Numbered from the stretch's first letter, positions 9,756 through 20,218 are shown. The stretch: DNA of 64,000 nt from Virgibacillus halotolerans (GCF_016908515.1 NZ_JAFBEA010000001.1:124001-188000); one strand, 5' to 3'. The notes: generated by a model from the sequence alone, not told the origin. Program-made: numbers and translations.

Positions 9756-10841
9756 ATGTTAAAGCGCAGTATACTTTTGACAGGAACAATGACCCTTACC
9801 ATCGTATTGTCGGGATGCTTTCAGGGGGAACAATCGTTAGAAGAAGTGGATCCGCCGCAAGGTGCAGAAGCAGTAGATAAAACAGGGGATGCCGAGTCAG
9901 GTGAGCAAGAAGAAGCAGTGGATGAAGCAAAAGAAAAAGAGGATCAACCGGAAGTGGAAACGGTAGCCAGGCAGTTATTCTTAATTGATGCTAATGGCAT
10001 GGTCGCTGCACAGACTTTAGAATTACCGAATCCAGATACGAAGGAAGTCGCAACACAGGTACTAGAGTATTTAGTAAAGGGCGGCCCGGTAACATCATTG
10101 CTGCCAAACGGATTCCAGGCTGTTTTACCTGAAGGAACCGAAGTTTTAGGCGTTAATTTACAAGAAGATGGGACAATGATTGTAGACTTCTCCAAAGAAT
10201 TTAAAGATTATGAGGCCAAAGAGGAATTAGTAATACTTGAAGCAATGACACATACGCTAACCCAGTTTGACAGTGTGAAGGATATCCAGTTGCGAATTGA
10301 TGGTGATCCACAATCTGAAATGCCTGTAAATGGCACGCCAATTAATGAAGGGTATTCTCGGTCAAATGGAATTAATATTGATGATACAGATACGTTAGAT
10401 TTCGTAAACAGTAAAGCAGTGACGATGTATTATCCAAAAGAATATAATGACAGTCGCTATTACGTGCCTGTTACCCAATATGTAAACAATAAAGAAGATG
10501 ATGACACATACGCATCCATTGTACAGGCGTTAATTAAAGGTCCAGGATTAGATACCAATGTGGAGCAAGTGTTTAATTCAGATACAGTCTTAACCAACAA
10601 GCCAAAGCTTGAAGATGGTGTGCTGGAGCTCGAATTTAATAAAGAATTACTAAAAGAAGCAGATCAACCAGTGATAGCAGATGACGTGATGGAAACATTG
10701 GTTAGAACATTGACAGAGCAACAGCAGGTTAAAGCTGTTAATATAAAGGTAGAAAAAGTAGATGAATTAGTAAATGAGAACGGGGAAGCATACACTGAAC
10801 CAGTGACCAAACAAACATTTATCCCATCTGAAAAACTATAA
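9756..10841 (+). CDS. gerM: GerM spore germination/cortex lipoprotein
   Basis: A 361-residue secreted lipoprotein: signal peptide with lipobox VLSGC near residues 18-22, then an acidic linker (residues about 30-65), then two GerMN (Germane) domains of about 130 residues each, recognisable by repeated LLPNGF/VLGVNL and VDFSKEF/LEFNKEL segments. GerM is needed for normal spore cortex and germination in B. subtilis. The start follows GTAGGAGGG. Confidence 0.92.
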   Translation: MLKRSILLTGTMTLTIVLSGCFQGEQSLEEVDPPQGAEAVDKTGDAESGEQEEAVDEAKEKEDQPEVETVARQLFLIDANGMVAAQTLELPNPDTKEVATQVLEYLVKGGPVTSLLPNGFQAVLPEGTEVLGVNLQEDGTMIVDFSKEFKDYEAKEELVILEAMTHTLTQFDSVKDIQLRIDGDPQSEMPVNGTPINEGYSRSNGINIDDTDTLDFVNSKAVTMYYPKEYNDSRYYVPVTQYVNNKEDDDTYASIVQALIKGPGLDTNVEQVFNSDTVLTNKPKLEDGVLELEFNKELLKEADQPVIADDVMETLVRTLTEQQQVKAVNIKVEKVDELVNENGEAYTEPVTKQTFIPSEKL

Positions 10842-10843
10842 TT

Positions 10844-10882
10844 CATAGGGGCGTGAGCAAGAGCCTCTATGTTTATTTTTTT
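10844..10882 (+). terminator. terminator after gerM
   Basis: CATAGGGGC (10844-10852) pairs with GCCTCTATG (10863-10871), one wobble, followed by TTTATTTTTTT. Confidence 0.85.
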
Positions 10883-11078
10883 GGCAAGAAAGCATTAGCC
10901 TATTTCATTCTGCCCACTGGCTAAAAACGCGACGTCCTGCACAACGCCAGTACAAGTATTCCTTTGCGTCGTAAATGCACAAAGGAATGCTACGGGAGCG
11001 ATTATCGCAGACGAAAAGGACTTTTTCGTTGAGCGAAGGCGCGCGGATAAAGGTTTGGCGAATGCCTGCTTTTCTAAC
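10883..11078. repeat. GC-rich intergenic element with imperfect terminal inverted repeats
   Basis: This stretch fills most of the gerM-rph gap and has no plausible gene. The left end (10883-10906, AAGAAAGCATTAGCC then TATTTC) and the reverse complement of the right end (11057-11075) share AGAAA...GCATT.GCC. The same left and right ends recur at 16117-16170. The interior is rich in CpG-containing words unlike the surrounding AT-rich spacers. It is probably a dispersed non-autonomous repeat. Confidence 0.4.
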
Positions 11079-11162
11079 AATCCAAGTAAGGTCAGTGATG
11101 TATTAACGTGCTGATTTGGTGTAGAATATGTTAAGCTATGAAATGTATGAGGAGGAGTTAAG

Positions 11163-11921
11163 ATGAGAAATGATCAACGCGAGGTAAACAGTTTACGACC
11201 GATAACCATCACACCAAATTTTGTAAAGCACCCGGAAGGCTCTGTTTTAATTCAGGTAGGAGATACGAAGGTGATCTGTAATGCCAGCATCGAAGATAGA
11301 GTACCTCCTTTTATGCGGGGACAAGGTAAAGGTTGGATAACGGCAGAATATGCGATGTTACCACGTGCTACAGACCAAAGAAATATTCGGGAATCTTCTA
11401 AAGGGAAAGTAAGCGGCAGAACAATGGAAATTCAACGATTAATTGGTAGATCGCTACGTTCTGTAGTTGATTTAGATAAAATTGGCGAACGAACAGTTTG
11501 GGTTGATTGTGATGTAATCCAAGCGGATGGTGGTACAAGAACAGCGTCGATTACAGGTGCTTTTGTTGCTGTGGTACTTGCTTTTGGAAAGTTATTGAAG
11601 AAGAAAACCATTAGTAAAATGCCTGTAACAGACTTTTTAGGGGCGATCTCTGTTGGTGTGCTACCAGATGGCACTGAAATTTTAGATTTGAACTATGAAG
11701 AAGATTTTAAAGCACATGTGGATATGAATGTTGTTATGACCGGATCAGGTGAATTTGTTGAAATTCAAGGAACTGGGGAAGAAGCAACATTTACTAACAA
11801 CCAATTGCAAACGATGCTTCAGCTTGCGAATGAAGGAATGCAAGAAATTCTTGAAACACAAAAAGCTACGCTGGGAGAATTAAGCGATCGGATTGGAGAA
11901 ACAGTTACAACGAATCGTTGA
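11163..11921 (+). CDS. rph: ribonuclease PH
   Basis: A phosphorolytic 3'-5' exoribonuclease that trims tRNA 3' ends. The 252-residue protein has the RNase PH core: [14 protein letters not shown], the [15 protein letters not shown] arginines and the [19 protein letters not shown] motif. The start ATG follows GAGGAGG. It is 12 bp from the XTPase gene, in the B. subtilis rph-ysnA-ysnB order. Confidence 0.97.
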   Translation: MRNDQREVNSLRPITITPNFVKHPEGSVLIQVGDTKVICNASIEDRVPPFMRGQGKGWITAEYAMLPRATDQRNIRESSKGKVSGRTMEIQRLIGRSLRSVVDLDKIGERTVWVDCDVIQADGGTRTASITGAFVAVVLAFGKLLKKKTISKMPVTDFLGAISVGVLPDGTEILDLNYEEDFKAHVDMNVVMTGSGEFVEIQGTGEEATFTNNQLQTMLQLANEGMQEILETQKATLGELSDRIGETVTTNR

Positions 11922-11933
11922 GGTGTTTAATAT

Positions 11934-12533
11934 ATGAAGCAGATCATTATAGCGACAAAGAATAAAGGGAAAGCAATAGAATTCAAGCAATTTTTTTCTG
12001 ATTATGGCATTGAAGCAATGTCTTTATTAGATATGCAGGGAGATATTCCTGATGTTGAAGAAACAGGGACAACCTTTGAGGAAAATGCTGCTTTAAAAGC
12101 CGAACAGATGGCATCATTGTTTGATAAACCCGTTTTGGCCGATGACTCAGGTCTAATGATTGACGCATTAGATGGTAGGCCAGGTATTTATTCTGCGAGG
12201 TATGCAGGTGAACCAAAAAGTGATCAGGCAAACATGAACAAAGTATTGGAAGAATTAACAGCCTTTACGGCCTTGGAAGAACGTACTGCAAGATTTGTAT
12301 GTGTTCTTGCAATTGCCGTTCCAGGCGAAAAGACCATTTTTCGTAAGGGCTATTGTGAAGGGACGATAGCTTTTTCCGAAGCGGGAGAAAACGGTTTTGG
12401 ATATGACCCGGTCTTTATTCCAAAAGGCTATCAAGAAACAATGGCACAACTTTCCGCTGGGGTGAAAAATAGTATCAGTCATCGCAAAAACGCAATCCTT
12501 CACTTAGATGAATGGATACAGGATATATTATAG
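11934..12533 (+). CDS. rdgB: XTP/dITP pyrophosphatase (RdgB/HAM1 family)
   Basis: Removes non-canonical purine nucleotides (XTP, dITP) from the pool. The 199-residue protein has TKNKGKAIEFKQ near the N terminus, the ETGTTFEENAALKA loop, LADDSGL with catalytic aspartates, RPGIYSARYAG and the C-terminal GFGYDPVFIP and SHRKNA segments. The equivalent B. subtilis gene is ysnA. Confidence 0.95.
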   Translation: MKQIIIATKNKGKAIEFKQFFSDYGIEAMSLLDMQGDIPDVEETGTTFEENAALKAEQMASLFDKPVLADDSGLMIDALDGRPGIYSARYAGEPKSDQANMNKVLEELTAFTALEERTARFVCVLAIAVPGEKTIFRKGYCEGTIAFSEAGENGFGYDPVFIPKGYQETMAQLSAGVKNSISHRKNAILHLDEWIQDIL

Positions 12534-12557
12534 GATTCAGAGCCGGAGGTGTATCAA

Positions 12558-13067
12558 GTGACGAAGGTGCTTATTTTAAGTGATAGCCATGGACTAACTC
12601 GTGAACTGGAAGATATTAAAAAGCGCCATCAATTACAACATATGATTCATTGTGGGGATTCTGAATTGGATTATGATGCAGATGAACTGGAAGACTTTGT
12701 AAAAGTAGCAGGGAATTGTGACTTTGATACAAACTATCCAAATGAAGAAAAGTTAACGATTGATGGTCTGACATTTTTTATTACACACGGGCATTTATAC
12801 AATGTGAAGGCTAATTTAATGTCATTATCGTACCGTGCGGCAGAGGAGAATGCTCAGGTCGTCTGCTTTGGTCACACACATATTGCGGGAGCAGAACAGA
12901 ACAATAAGCAATTATTCATCAATCCAGGAAGTATTCGACTTCCAAAAGCCCGAAAAGAAAAAACGTATGCTATTATGGAATGGGAAAACACAGATGAAAT
13001 AAATGTAACTTTTTATACAGTACAGGGAGAAATTGTCGAAGCACTTACCCTTTGGACATCTGCATAA
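12558..13067 (+). CDS. ysnB: YfcE/MJ0936-type metallophosphoesterase (YsnB-like)
   Basis: A small calcineurin-like phosphodiesterase of 169 residues with the metal-binding motifs LSDSHG, HCGDSE, GNCD, ITHGH and FGHTHIAG, all complete. The physiological substrate is unknown. The GTG at 12558 is 8 nt after GGAGG, which makes a start inside the ribosome site (12549) unlikely. It ends the rph operon. Confidence 0.9.
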   Translation: MTKVLILSDSHGLTRELEDIKKRHQLQHMIHCGDSELDYDADELEDFVKVAGNCDFDTNYPNEEKLTIDGLTFFITHGHLYNVKANLMSLSYRAAEENAQVVCFGHTHIAGAEQNNKQLFINPGSIRLPKARKEKTYAIMEWENTDEINVTFYTVQGEIVEALTLWTSA

Positions 13068-13072
13068 AAAAT

Positions 13073-13113
13073 GACGCCTATCATACATTAAAATATGTTA
13101 TATGATAGGCGTT
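13073..13113. repeat. inverted repeat after ysnB
   Basis: ACGCCTATCATA pairs exactly with TATGATAGGCGT across about 15 nt. There is no T-run on the plus side, but one on the minus side. It may be a weak terminator or processing site before the tRNA promoter. Confidence 0.5.
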
Positions 13114-13137
13114 CAATAATAAAAAAATAAAAACCTG

Positions 13138-13166
13138 TTGACAAATTTTATGTTAATGCATATAAT
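13138..13166 (+). promoter_or_regulatory. perfect-consensus SigA promoter of the tRNA pair
   Basis: TTGACA (13138-13143), 17-bp spacer, TATAAT (13161-13166). It exactly matches the vegetative consensus, as expected for a stable-RNA promoter; the first tRNA begins 33 nt downstream. Confidence 0.92.
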
Positions 13167-13198
13167 GAGTCTTGTCCGTTAAAAAGTATCTAACGCAT

Positions 13199-13272
13199 GC
13201 GGGTGTAGTTTAGTGGTAAAACCTCAGCCTTCCAAGCTGATGATGTGGGTTCGATTCCCATCACCCGCTCCA
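13199..13272 (+). tRNA. tRNA-Gly (anticodon UCC)
   Basis: Acceptor GCGGGTG pairs with CACCCGC, the anticodon loop is CTTCCAA (TCC), the T-arm GTGGG-TTCGATT-CCCAT is normal, discriminator T, and CCA is encoded (13270-13272). Confidence 0.95.
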
Positions 13273-13295
13273 TAAATACATAACACACACGACAT

Positions 13296-13369
13296 GTCTC
13301 AGTAGCTCAGTAGGATAGAGCAACAGCCTTCTAAGCTGTGGGTCGCAGGTTCGAATCCTGCCTGGGACA
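13296..13369 (+). tRNA. tRNA-Arg (anticodon UCU)
   Basis: Acceptor GTCTCAG pairs with CTGGGAC, the anticodon loop is CTTCTAA (TCT), T-arm GCAGG-TTCGAAT-CCTGC, discriminator A. CCA is not encoded (CTC follows), unlike the glycine tRNA just upstream. Confidence 0.94.
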
Positions 13370-13390
13370 CTCATGCTACCTGAAAGTCCT

Positions 13391-13466
13391 AAAAATCCGT
13401 CATATCAACCGTGAAGGCAATCGTTTAATCAGCCGATGACCTACTGTTGTATGATGGATTTTTCTT
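13391..13466 (+). terminator. terminator after the tRNA pair
   Basis: AAAAATCCGTCATA (13391-13404) pairs with TATGATGGATTTTT (13450-13463), one wobble, across a 45-nt loop. The T-run is part of the stem. The rest of the gap to ysoA (13467-13616) shows no gene. Confidence 0.6.
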
Positions 13467-13616
13467 ATCTATAAGGGTGTCCGCCATAAAACTGTTAACA
13501 ATGTAAGCAGAAAGTTGCCGGAAAAAGGTTTAAAAGCCAGGCAATCGGGTATGTATATTTATTAGCTGTTTTTTAATACTATAAATAGAAACATTAATAA
13601 AGAATGGAGGGAATCT

Positions 13617-14603
13617 ATGGTAAAACAATCCGATAATGTCATTCTTTTTCCGAAATGGAAAACAGCATTGGAAAAAGAAAGCTTACAAGCATTAAAAGAA
13701 AAAAGGTTTGAAGAAGCACTGGAAAAGTTAAACAAGTTATTAAGCTATGATATTAATGACCACGAAATTGTTGTCGGTAAGTTAATGTGCTTAATAGAAT
13801 TAGGCCGTTTTGATGAAGCGCAGGACATATGCGAGACACTGCTTTTAAATAAAAACAAAGACGATAATTACTATCATTATGTACATATTTATTTAACGAT
13901 ACTTTTTCAAACCAATCAATTTGAGCTTTTAATCGAACAAGTTAATCATGAATTCGAAGATGGCTCATTACCAGAATCAATCAGGGAGCAATTCCAGCAA
14001 CTTTACGATATAAGCTGGAAAATGAAGGAAAATGTTATTGATGAAAAATCCACAGTGTATTTTGACGATTTACTGCGCGCGGTGAAAAATGAGGAACATA
14101 CAAAACAATGGCGTCTTGTGGAAAACTTGCGTAACATGAAATCGAATCCCACGGATGAGGTTATTGCACTATTGGAAAATGAATTGGTTCATCCGGTAAC
14201 AAAAACAGCCATTATAAATTGGCTTCGGGAAAAAGAAATCTCGCAAACTGTGGAAATACATAAGTTAAATGCGCAAGTAAATGTTAAACCAATGGAGCTT
14301 CTAGATATTGAATCAAATACGGCAATAAAAGAAATTGGATTGCTAATCAATAGTATTGAACAGGAAAATCCAACATTATTCACGATGATCGATCAGTTGC
14401 TTTACCGTTATGCATATGTTCGTTACCCGCTGATGCCGCAGGAAGAAGATGTCCCAGCAATCGCTGAAGCGCTACGATACATAGGTGAACAGTATTTGAA
14501 TCTACCTGTAAATCATGCAGATGAATTGAATGATAAAGTACAGCATTACATAGAAGAAATTAATATGTGTGAATCATTATATTCGAGTATAATTGAGGCG
14601 TAA
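13617..14603 (+). CDS. ysoA: TPR-containing protein (YsoA-like)
   Basis: A cytoplasmic 328-residue protein with tetratricopeptide-like helices, clearest at residues 20-100 (EALEKLNKLLSYDINDHEIVVGKLMCLIELGRFDEAQDICETLL). The remainder is helical and without known catalytic motifs. It is placed between the tRNAs and tig as ysoA is in B. subtilis. The role is unknown; TPRs suggest a protein-binding scaffold. The start follows GGAGGGAATCT. Confidence 0.8.
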   Translation: MVKQSDNVILFPKWKTALEKESLQALKEKRFEEALEKLNKLLSYDINDHEIVVGKLMCLIELGRFDEAQDICETLLLNKNKDDNYYHYVHIYLTILFQTNQFELLIEQVNHEFEDGSLPESIREQFQQLYDISWKMKENVIDEKSTVYFDDLLRAVKNEEHTKQWRLVENLRNMKSNPTDEVIALLENELVHPVTKTAIINWLREKEISQTVEIHKLNAQVNVKPMELLDIESNTAIKEIGLLINSIEQENPTLFTMIDQLLYRYAYVRYPLMPQEEDVPAIAEALRYIGEQYLNLPVNHADELNDKVQHYIEEINMCESLYSSIIEA

Positions 14604-14623
14604 TCGTAATGGACTGCAAATAT

Positions 14624-14651
14624 TTGAAAGCCCAATGAATTATGTTATAAT
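14624..14651 (+). promoter_or_regulatory. SigA-type promoter of tig
   Basis: TTGAAA (14624-14629), 16-bp spacer, TATAAT (14646-14651), about 90 nt before the tig start. Confidence 0.75.
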
Positions 14652-14743
14652 GAGATGGTTGTAAAATAGATCATTATCTAACCCTAGCGTTAGTTATGAA
14701 CGTGAGTAATGAATGGACACAATAGATTTTGGAGGGAACTTTT

Positions 14744-16030
14744 ATGTCAGTAAAATGGGAAAAACAAGAAGGTAACGAAGGCGTACTAACATTTGAATTA
14801 CCAGCGGAAAAATTTGATGATGCTTTAGATAAAGCATTCAAGAAAGTTGTAAAGGATATTCAGATCCCTGGATTCCGTAAAGGTAAGATACCACGTAAAA
14901 TCTTTGAAAAAAGATTTGGTGTCGAATCACTCTATCAGGATGCGGTAGACATTGCATTACCTGATGCGTATGTACAAGCAATTGATGAAGCAGGTATTGA
15001 GCCAATTGCTCAGCCGGACGTGGATATTGAGAAAATTGAACAAGGTGAACCTTTAATCTTCACAGCAAAAGTAGAGGTTAAACCAGAAGTGACCCTTGGC
15101 GATTACAAAGGCTTAGAAGTCGAAGAAGAATCTGTTGAAGTAACAGACGAAGACGTAGACCATGAACTTGAGCACCAACGTGAACATCAGGCAGAACTTG
15201 TTGTTAAAGAAGAAGGTACTGTAGAACAAGGCGATACTGTTGTAATGGACTTTGAAGGGTTCATGGACGGAGAAGCTTTTGAAGGTGGAAAAGGTGAAAA
15301 CCACTCATTGGAAATTGGATCCGGTCAGTTTATTCCTGGATTTGAAGAACAATTAATTGGTAAAGCTGCTGAAGAGGAAACAGAAATTGAAATTACATTC
15401 CCTGAAGATTACCATGCAGAAGATTTAGCAGGTAAGCAAGCTACCTTCCAGGTTAAGATTCATGATATTAAATTCAAAGAACTTCCTGAATTAGATGATG
15501 AATTTGCGAAAGATGTCGACGAAGAGGTAGAAACACTCGACGAACTGAAGAAAAAGAAAAAGGCAGAGCTTGAAGAGCAAAAGAAACAAGCGGCTGATAA
15601 TCAAAAACGTGAAACTTTAATCGAAAAAGCATCTGATAATGCACAAGTGGATATTCCTGATCCAATGGTTGACACCGAGCTGGAGCAAATGGTTCGTGAA
15701 TTTGAACAACGTTTGCAAGCACAAGGCATGACGATGGAAATGTACGCACAGTTCTCAGGTCAGGATGAAGATGCATTAAAAGAACAAATGAAAGATGATG
15801 CAGCGAAACGTGTAAAAACAAACTTGACACTTGAAGCAATTGTTAATGCAGAAGGTCTGGAAGCATCTGATGAAGATGTGGATGCTGAATTGGAAAAAAT
15901 GGCTTCAATGTATGGTACTGAGGTTGAGCAATTAAAACAAATGCTCGGTGGAAACGCAGATGCCATTAAAGAAGATCTGAAAATGAGAAAAGGAATTGAC
16001 TTTCTCGTAGAGCATAGTAAAACAGTATAA
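14744..16030 (+). CDS. tig: trigger factor
   Basis: The ribosome-bound chaperone and prolyl isomerase. The ribosome-docking signature is in [19 protein letters not shown] (about residues 40-60). The FKBP-like PPIase domain spans about 160-245 ([20 protein letters not shown]), and the helical C-terminal arms follow. The length is 428 residues. The ATG at 14744 follows GGAGGGAA by 5 nt; the upstream in-frame TTG at 14729 overlaps the ribosome site. The protein is strikingly acidic (many Glu/Asp), consistent with a halotolerant host. Confidence 0.97.
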   Translation: MSVKWEKQEGNEGVLTFELPAEKFDDALDKAFKKVVKDIQIPGFRKGKIPRKIFEKRFGVESLYQDAVDIALPDAYVQAIDEAGIEPIAQPDVDIEKIEQGEPLIFTAKVEVKPEVTLGDYKGLEVEEESVEVTDEDVDHELEHQREHQAELVVKEEGTVEQGDTVVMDFEGFMDGEAFEGGKGENHSLEIGSGQFIPGFEEQLIGKAAEEETEIEITFPEDYHAEDLAGKQATFQVKIHDIKFKELPELDDEFAKDVDEEVETLDELKKKKKAELEEQKKQAADNQKRETLIEKASDNAQVDIPDPMVDTELEQMVREFEQRLQAQGMTMEMYAQFSGQDEDALKEQMKDDAAKRVKTNLTLEAIVNAEGLEASDEDVDAELEKMASMYGTEVEQLKQMLGGNADAIKEDLKMRKGIDFLVEHSKTV

Positions 16031-16070
16031 ACCTTTCTTACAGGTTAATTGCAGATCCATAAAGTGAATG

Positions 16071-16108
16071 AAAACAAGGTGTGAAACATATCGCACCTTG
16101 TTTTATGT
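16071..16108 (+). terminator. terminator after tig
   Basis: AAAACAAGGTG (16071-16081) pairs perfectly with CACCTTGTTTT (16094-16104), followed by ATGTTTTT. Confidence 0.85.
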
Positions 16109-16116
16109 TTTTAGCA

Positions 16117-16170
16117 GCAAAGAAAGTATATGCCTATTTCTAGCTTTGGCGTTAAAGCCAGGTTTTCTAA
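16117..16170. repeat. short copy of the 10883-11078 intergenic element
   Basis: The left end (AAGAAAG, 5 nt, GCCTATTTC; 16120-16140) aligns with 10886-10906. The right end (GCC.g.TTTTCTAA) aligns with 11064-11077. The interior found in the longer copy is missing. Both copies follow a terminator directly. The rest of the gap to clpX holds only the promoter. Confidence 0.4.
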
Positions 16171-16242
16171 GGCATACAGTGGAATGGTAAACAAATCAAC
16201 GACTTAAATAATGGAAGTAGCATATAGTATAAGTAGTTTGAT

Positions 16243-16270
16243 TTGACATTTAAAAAATATTATCCATAAT
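16243..16270 (+). promoter_or_regulatory. SigA-type promoter of clpX
   Basis: TTGACA (16243-16248), 16-bp spacer, CATAAT (16265-16270), about 110 nt before the start codon. Confidence 0.65.
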
Positions 16271-16382
16271 GAAAACAAGTATATTGCTTTGTGTTTTAAT
16301 TCCCATCTGATATGATGGCAATGAAAGTTGAATTCTAGGCATACACTAAGAAGCAGATTTAAACTTTTAGGGGTGAATGGAA

Positions 16383-17663
16383 ATGTTTAAGTTTAATGAA
16401 GAAAAAGGACAATTGAAATGTTCATTTTGTGGAAAGAGCCAAGATCAAGTCCGTAAGCTTGTAGCAGGACCTGGCGTTTATATATGTGATGAATGTATTG
16501 AACTTTGCACAGAAATTGTAGAAGAAGAACTGGGTACGGAAGAGGAAACGGAATTAAAAGAAATTCCTAAACCAAAGGAAATTCGCGTTACCCTGGATGA
16601 TTATGTAATTGGTCAGGATCAAGCAAAAAAGAATTTATCTGTAGCGGTCTACAACCATTACAAGCGAATTAATTCGCCAAAGAGTACGACAGATGATGTA
16701 GAATTGGCGAAAAGTAATATTGCTATGATTGGACCAACAGGTAGTGGTAAAACACTTTTGGCACAAACGCTTGCACGACTTATAAATGTTCCATTTGCAA
16801 TGGCCGATGCAACGTCTTTAACAGAAGCAGGCTATGTTGGTGAAGATGTAGAAAATATTCTCCTGAAATTAATTCAATCAGCAGATTACGATGTTGAAAA
16901 GGCTGAAAAGGGAATTATCTATATTGATGAAATCGATAAAGTAGCACGTAAATCGGAAAACCCGTCGATTACCAGAGACGTATCCGGTGAAGGTGTACAG
17001 CAGGCATTGCTGAAGATTCTAGAAGGCACGGTTGCCAGTGTTCCGCCTCAAGGAGGACGTAAGCATCCGCATCAGGAATTTATTCAAATTGACACAACAA
17101 ATATATTATTTATCGTTGGCGGTGCGTTTGATGGAATTGATCAAGTGGTCAAGCGTCGTCTAGGTAAAAAAGTAATTGGATTTGGGTCCAATGAAAAGCA
17201 GGAAGATCTGGACATGGGAGAATTACTTTCGAAAATATTACCCGAGGACCTGTTGAGTTATGGTTTAATACCAGAATTTATCGGTAGGGTTCCTATTGTA
17301 GGAAGCTTAACGCCACTTGATGAACATGCTTTAGTTGAAATTTTGACTAAACCTAAAAACGCACTTGTTAAACAATATGAGAAGCTATTCGAAATGGATG
17401 ACGTCGAATTAGAATTCGAAGAAGAAGCACTTGTGGAAATCGCCAAGAAGGCGATTGAACGTAAAACAGGTGCACGTGGATTACGTTCCATTATCGAAGG
17501 TATCATGCTTGATGTCATGTTTGAATTACCATCAAGAGAAGATATTGAGAAATGTGTAATTACAAAAGAAACAGTTCTCAGCGAAGAGAGTCACCCAAAA
17601 CTTGTTTATAGAGATGGAACAGTGACAGAGGGCAACGAAAAACATCCAAAAGAGAGTGCCTGA
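16383..17663 (+). CDS. clpX: ATP-dependent Clp protease ATP-binding subunit ClpX
   Basis: AAA+ unfoldase that feeds substrates to ClpP. The N-terminal zinc-binding domain has Cys13, Cys16, Cys35 and Cys38. Walker A is GPTGSGKT (about 117-124) and Walker [10 protein letters not shown]. The GYVGED pore loop and the IGF loop that docks on ClpP (KKVIGFGS) are present, so it should partner ClpP. The ATG at 16383 is 9 nt after AGGGGTG and gives MFKFNEEKG, the usual start; the ATG at 16377 is too close. Confidence 0.98.
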   Translation: MFKFNEEKGQLKCSFCGKSQDQVRKLVAGPGVYICDECIELCTEIVEEELGTEEETELKEIPKPKEIRVTLDDYVIGQDQAKKNLSVAVYNHYKRINSPKSTTDDVELAKSNIAMIGPTGSGKTLLAQTLARLINVPFAMADATSLTEAGYVGEDVENILLKLIQSADYDVEKAEKGIIYIDEIDKVARKSENPSITRDVSGEGVQQALLKILEGTVASVPPQGGRKHPHQEFIQIDTTNILFIVGGAFDGIDQVVKRRLGKKVIGFGSNEKQEDLDMGELLSKILPEDLLSYGLIPEFIGRVPIVGSLTPLDEHALVEILTKPKNALVKQYEKLFEMDDVELEFEEEALVEIAKKAIERKTGARGLRSIIEGIMLDVMFELPSREDIEKCVITKETVLSEESHPKLVYRDGTVTEGNEKHPKESA

Positions 17664-17686
17664 TTAAGCAAAGATTTTTAGCTATA

Positions 17687-17760
17687 GAAGAGACTGACTG
17701 GCATATCAAACGCTTGCTATTGTAGACGAGGTGATGCCCATGTTAGTCTCTTCTTTTTTT
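17687..17760 (+). terminator. terminator after clpX
   Basis: AGAAGAGACT (17687-17696) pairs perfectly with AGTCTCTTCT (17744-17753); GGCAT/ATGCC extends the stem inward; an eight-T run follows. Confidence 0.8.
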
Positions 17761-17887
17761 GATAAGTAAATACGTAACAGGTCATACTAAAACCAAGCAG
17801 GATATAAATTTTACAAATGGTCAGATTTTCTATAAACTTTATCTCATAGTGTACAGAAAAAATACATAACCTTAGGAGGTACATACC

Positions 17888-20218
17888 ATGACAAAAGATA
17901 TCAATCAGATCCCCCTCCTACCCTTACGCGGATTACTTGTTTTTCCAGCAATGGTTCTTCATCTTGATGTAGGCAGAGACAAATCCATCGCCGCTTTAGA
18001 AAAGGCCATGATGGGTGATCAAACGATATTTCTGGCAGCACAAAAAACGGTGAGTTTAACCGATCCGAAACCGGATGATATTTATCGGGTAGGAACTGTA
18101 GCAAAAGTAAATCAAATGATTAAGCTTCCCAATGGTACAATGCGGGTACTCGTGGAAGGGCTTCACCGGGGAGAAATTGTGCGATTTATTGAATTAAAGG
18201 ATGAATTTGTTGTAGATATAAAGGGGATTGAGGATGTCCACGGGGATATCAATGAAGAAGAAGCCTTGATGCGCTCTTTATTAAGACAATTTGAGCACTA
18301 CATAAAATTATCCAGCAAGATAACGAAAGAAACATTCGCAACTGTTTCAGATATAGACGAGCCGGGAAGATTGGCAGATATTATCACCTCCCACCTTGCT
18401 TTGAAAGTTAAGGATAAACAAGAGCTGCTTGAGATTCAAAATATCCAAAACAGACTCCAGTACTTAATTAAAATCATATCAAATGAGAAAAAAGTATTAG
18501 ATTTGGAGAAAAAAATCGGACAGCGTGTAAAAAGTTCAATGGATAAAACGCAAAAAGAATATTATCTACGTGAACAATTAAAAGCAATCCAAAAGGAACT
18601 GGGAGAAAAAGAAGGCAAAAATGGTGAAGTCGGTCAGTTGAAAGAGCAAATCGACCAGTCCGATATGCCTGAAGACATCATGAAAGTAGCATTAAAGGAA
18701 CTGGATAGGTATGAGAAGGTCCCACAAAGCTCTGCAGAGAGTTCTATCATTCGTAATTATTTAGATTGGCTCTTAGCATTACCATGGACAAAAAAATCGC
18801 AGGATACAATTGAAATCGATCATGCGGAGGAAATACTGGATACAGATCATTATGGACTGGAGAAAGTAAAAGAACGTATACTGGAGTATTTATCCGTGCA
18901 AAAGCTTACCAAATCCATTAAAGGTCCGATTCTTTGTTTAGTTGGTCCGCCGGGGGTAGGGAAAACATCCTTAGCTAAATCGATTGCCAGATCGATTAAT
19001 CGTAACTTTGTTAGAATCTCATTGGGTGGTGTTCGTGATGAAGCGGAAATCAGGGGACACAGAAGAACATATATTGGTGCGATGCCAGGTAGAATTATTC
19101 AAGGAATGAAAAGGGCGGAAACGATCAACCCCGTCTTCTTATTAGATGAAATTGATAAAATGGCCAATGATTTTCGCGGGGATCCGTCGTCAGCTATGCT
19201 GGAAGTATTAGATCCGGAACAAAATAGCAATTTTAGTGATCATTTTATTGAAGAAACCTATGATTTATCCAGTGTTCTATTTGTAGCCACTGCAAACAAT
19301 GTCAATCAAATTCCAGGTCCGTTATTGGACCGCATGGAGTTAATTTCCATTGCTGGGTATACGGAAGTTGAAAAACTGCACATCGCAAAGGAACATTTAC
19401 TACCGAAACAGATTAAAGAAAATGGGTTACAAAAAGGGAACCTGCAAATACGGGATGAAGCTTTATTAAAGCTGATCAGAATGTATACGCGTGAAGCTGG
19501 GGTCCGTAGCTTGGAAAGGCAACTCGCTACGCTCTGTAGAAAAGCGGCTAAAATCATTATCTCAGGCGAAAAGAAACGCGTTGTTATTACAGAAAAAAGC
19601 TTAGAAACATTATTAGGGAAGACACTTTTCCGTTACGGTCTAATGGAGCGGGAGGACCAGGTTGGGGCGGCGACCGGTCTGGCCTATACCACAGTGGGTG
19701 GGGATACTTTATCGATTGAAGTTTCCCATTATCCTGGCAAAGGAAAACTTACTTTAACTGGAAAACTTGGGGATGTAATGAAGGAATCTGCCCAAGCAGC
19801 GTTTAGCTATATCCGCTCCAGAGCAGATGAACTCCATATTGATCCAGATTTCCATGAAAAATATGATATTCATATTCATGTACCAGAAGGAGCGATTCCA
19901 AAGGATGGTCCATCCGCAGGCATTACCATGGCAACCGCACTTGTTTCGTCATTAACTGGACGAGCAGTAAAAAAAGAGGTTGCAATGACGGGAGAAATAA
20001 CCCTTCGCGGTCGGGTGTTACCCATTGGTGGACTAAAAGAAAAATCATTAAGTGCACACCGGGCCGGTATTACGACTATTATTATGCCTGCACAAAATGA
20101 AAAGGACCTTGATGAAATACCGGAAAGTGTTCGTAAAGGGTTGACATTTATTAAAGTAAATCATTTAGATGAAGTGTTAAAACATGCACTAGTGGAGGAC
20201 AACAATGAAGGTAACTAA
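17888..20218 (+). CDS. lonA: ATP-dependent protease LonA
   Basis: A soluble 776-residue AAA+ protease: LAN substrate-binding domain (residues about 1-200), coiled coil, AAA module with Walker A GPPGVGKT (about 353-360) and Walker [10 protein letters not shown], and the C-terminal protease domain with the Ser676 (PKDGPSAG) and Lys719 (GLKEKS) dyad. The start follows AGGAGGT. It overlaps ysxC by 14 bp, so the two are co-translated. lonB, which sits between clpX and lonA in B. subtilis, is absent here. Confidence 0.97.
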   Translation: MTKDINQIPLLPLRGLLVFPAMVLHLDVGRDKSIAALEKAMMGDQTIFLAAQKTVSLTDPKPDDIYRVGTVAKVNQMIKLPNGTMRVLVEGLHRGEIVRFIELKDEFVVDIKGIEDVHGDINEEEALMRSLLRQFEHYIKLSSKITKETFATVSDIDEPGRLADIITSHLALKVKDKQELLEIQNIQNRLQYLIKIISNEKKVLDLEKKIGQRVKSSMDKTQKEYYLREQLKAIQKELGEKEGKNGEVGQLKEQIDQSDMPEDIMKVALKELDRYEKVPQSSAESSIIRNYLDWLLALPWTKKSQDTIEIDHAEEILDTDHYGLEKVKERILEYLSVQKLTKSIKGPILCLVGPPGVGKTSLAKSIARSINRNFVRISLGGVRDEAEIRGHRRTYIGAMPGRIIQGMKRAETINPVFLLDEIDKMANDFRGDPSSAMLEVLDPEQNSNFSDHFIEETYDLSSVLFVATANNVNQIPGPLLDRMELISIAGYTEVEKLHIAKEHLLPKQIKENGLQKGNLQIRDEALLKLIRMYTREAGVRSLERQLATLCRKAAKIIISGEKKRVVITEKSLETLLGKTLFRYGLMEREDQVGAATGLAYTTVGGDTLSIEVSHYPGKGKLTLTGKLGDVMKESAQAAFSYIRSRADELHIDPDFHEKYDIHIHVPEGAIPKDGPSAGITMATALVSSLTGRAVKKEVAMTGEITLRGRVLPIGGLKEKSLSAHRAGITTIIMPAQNEKDLDEIPESVRKGLTFIKVNHLDEVLKHALVEDNNEGN

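Noticed and set aside
9692-9880. Short frame overlapping the start of gerM
   Set aside because: Arg-rich out-of-frame reading of the gerM ribosome site and signal peptide.
17810-17836. TTTACA/TATAAA as a lonA promoter
   Set aside because: The spacing is only 15 bp and no CtsR or CIRCE-like operator is visible, so it was not called.
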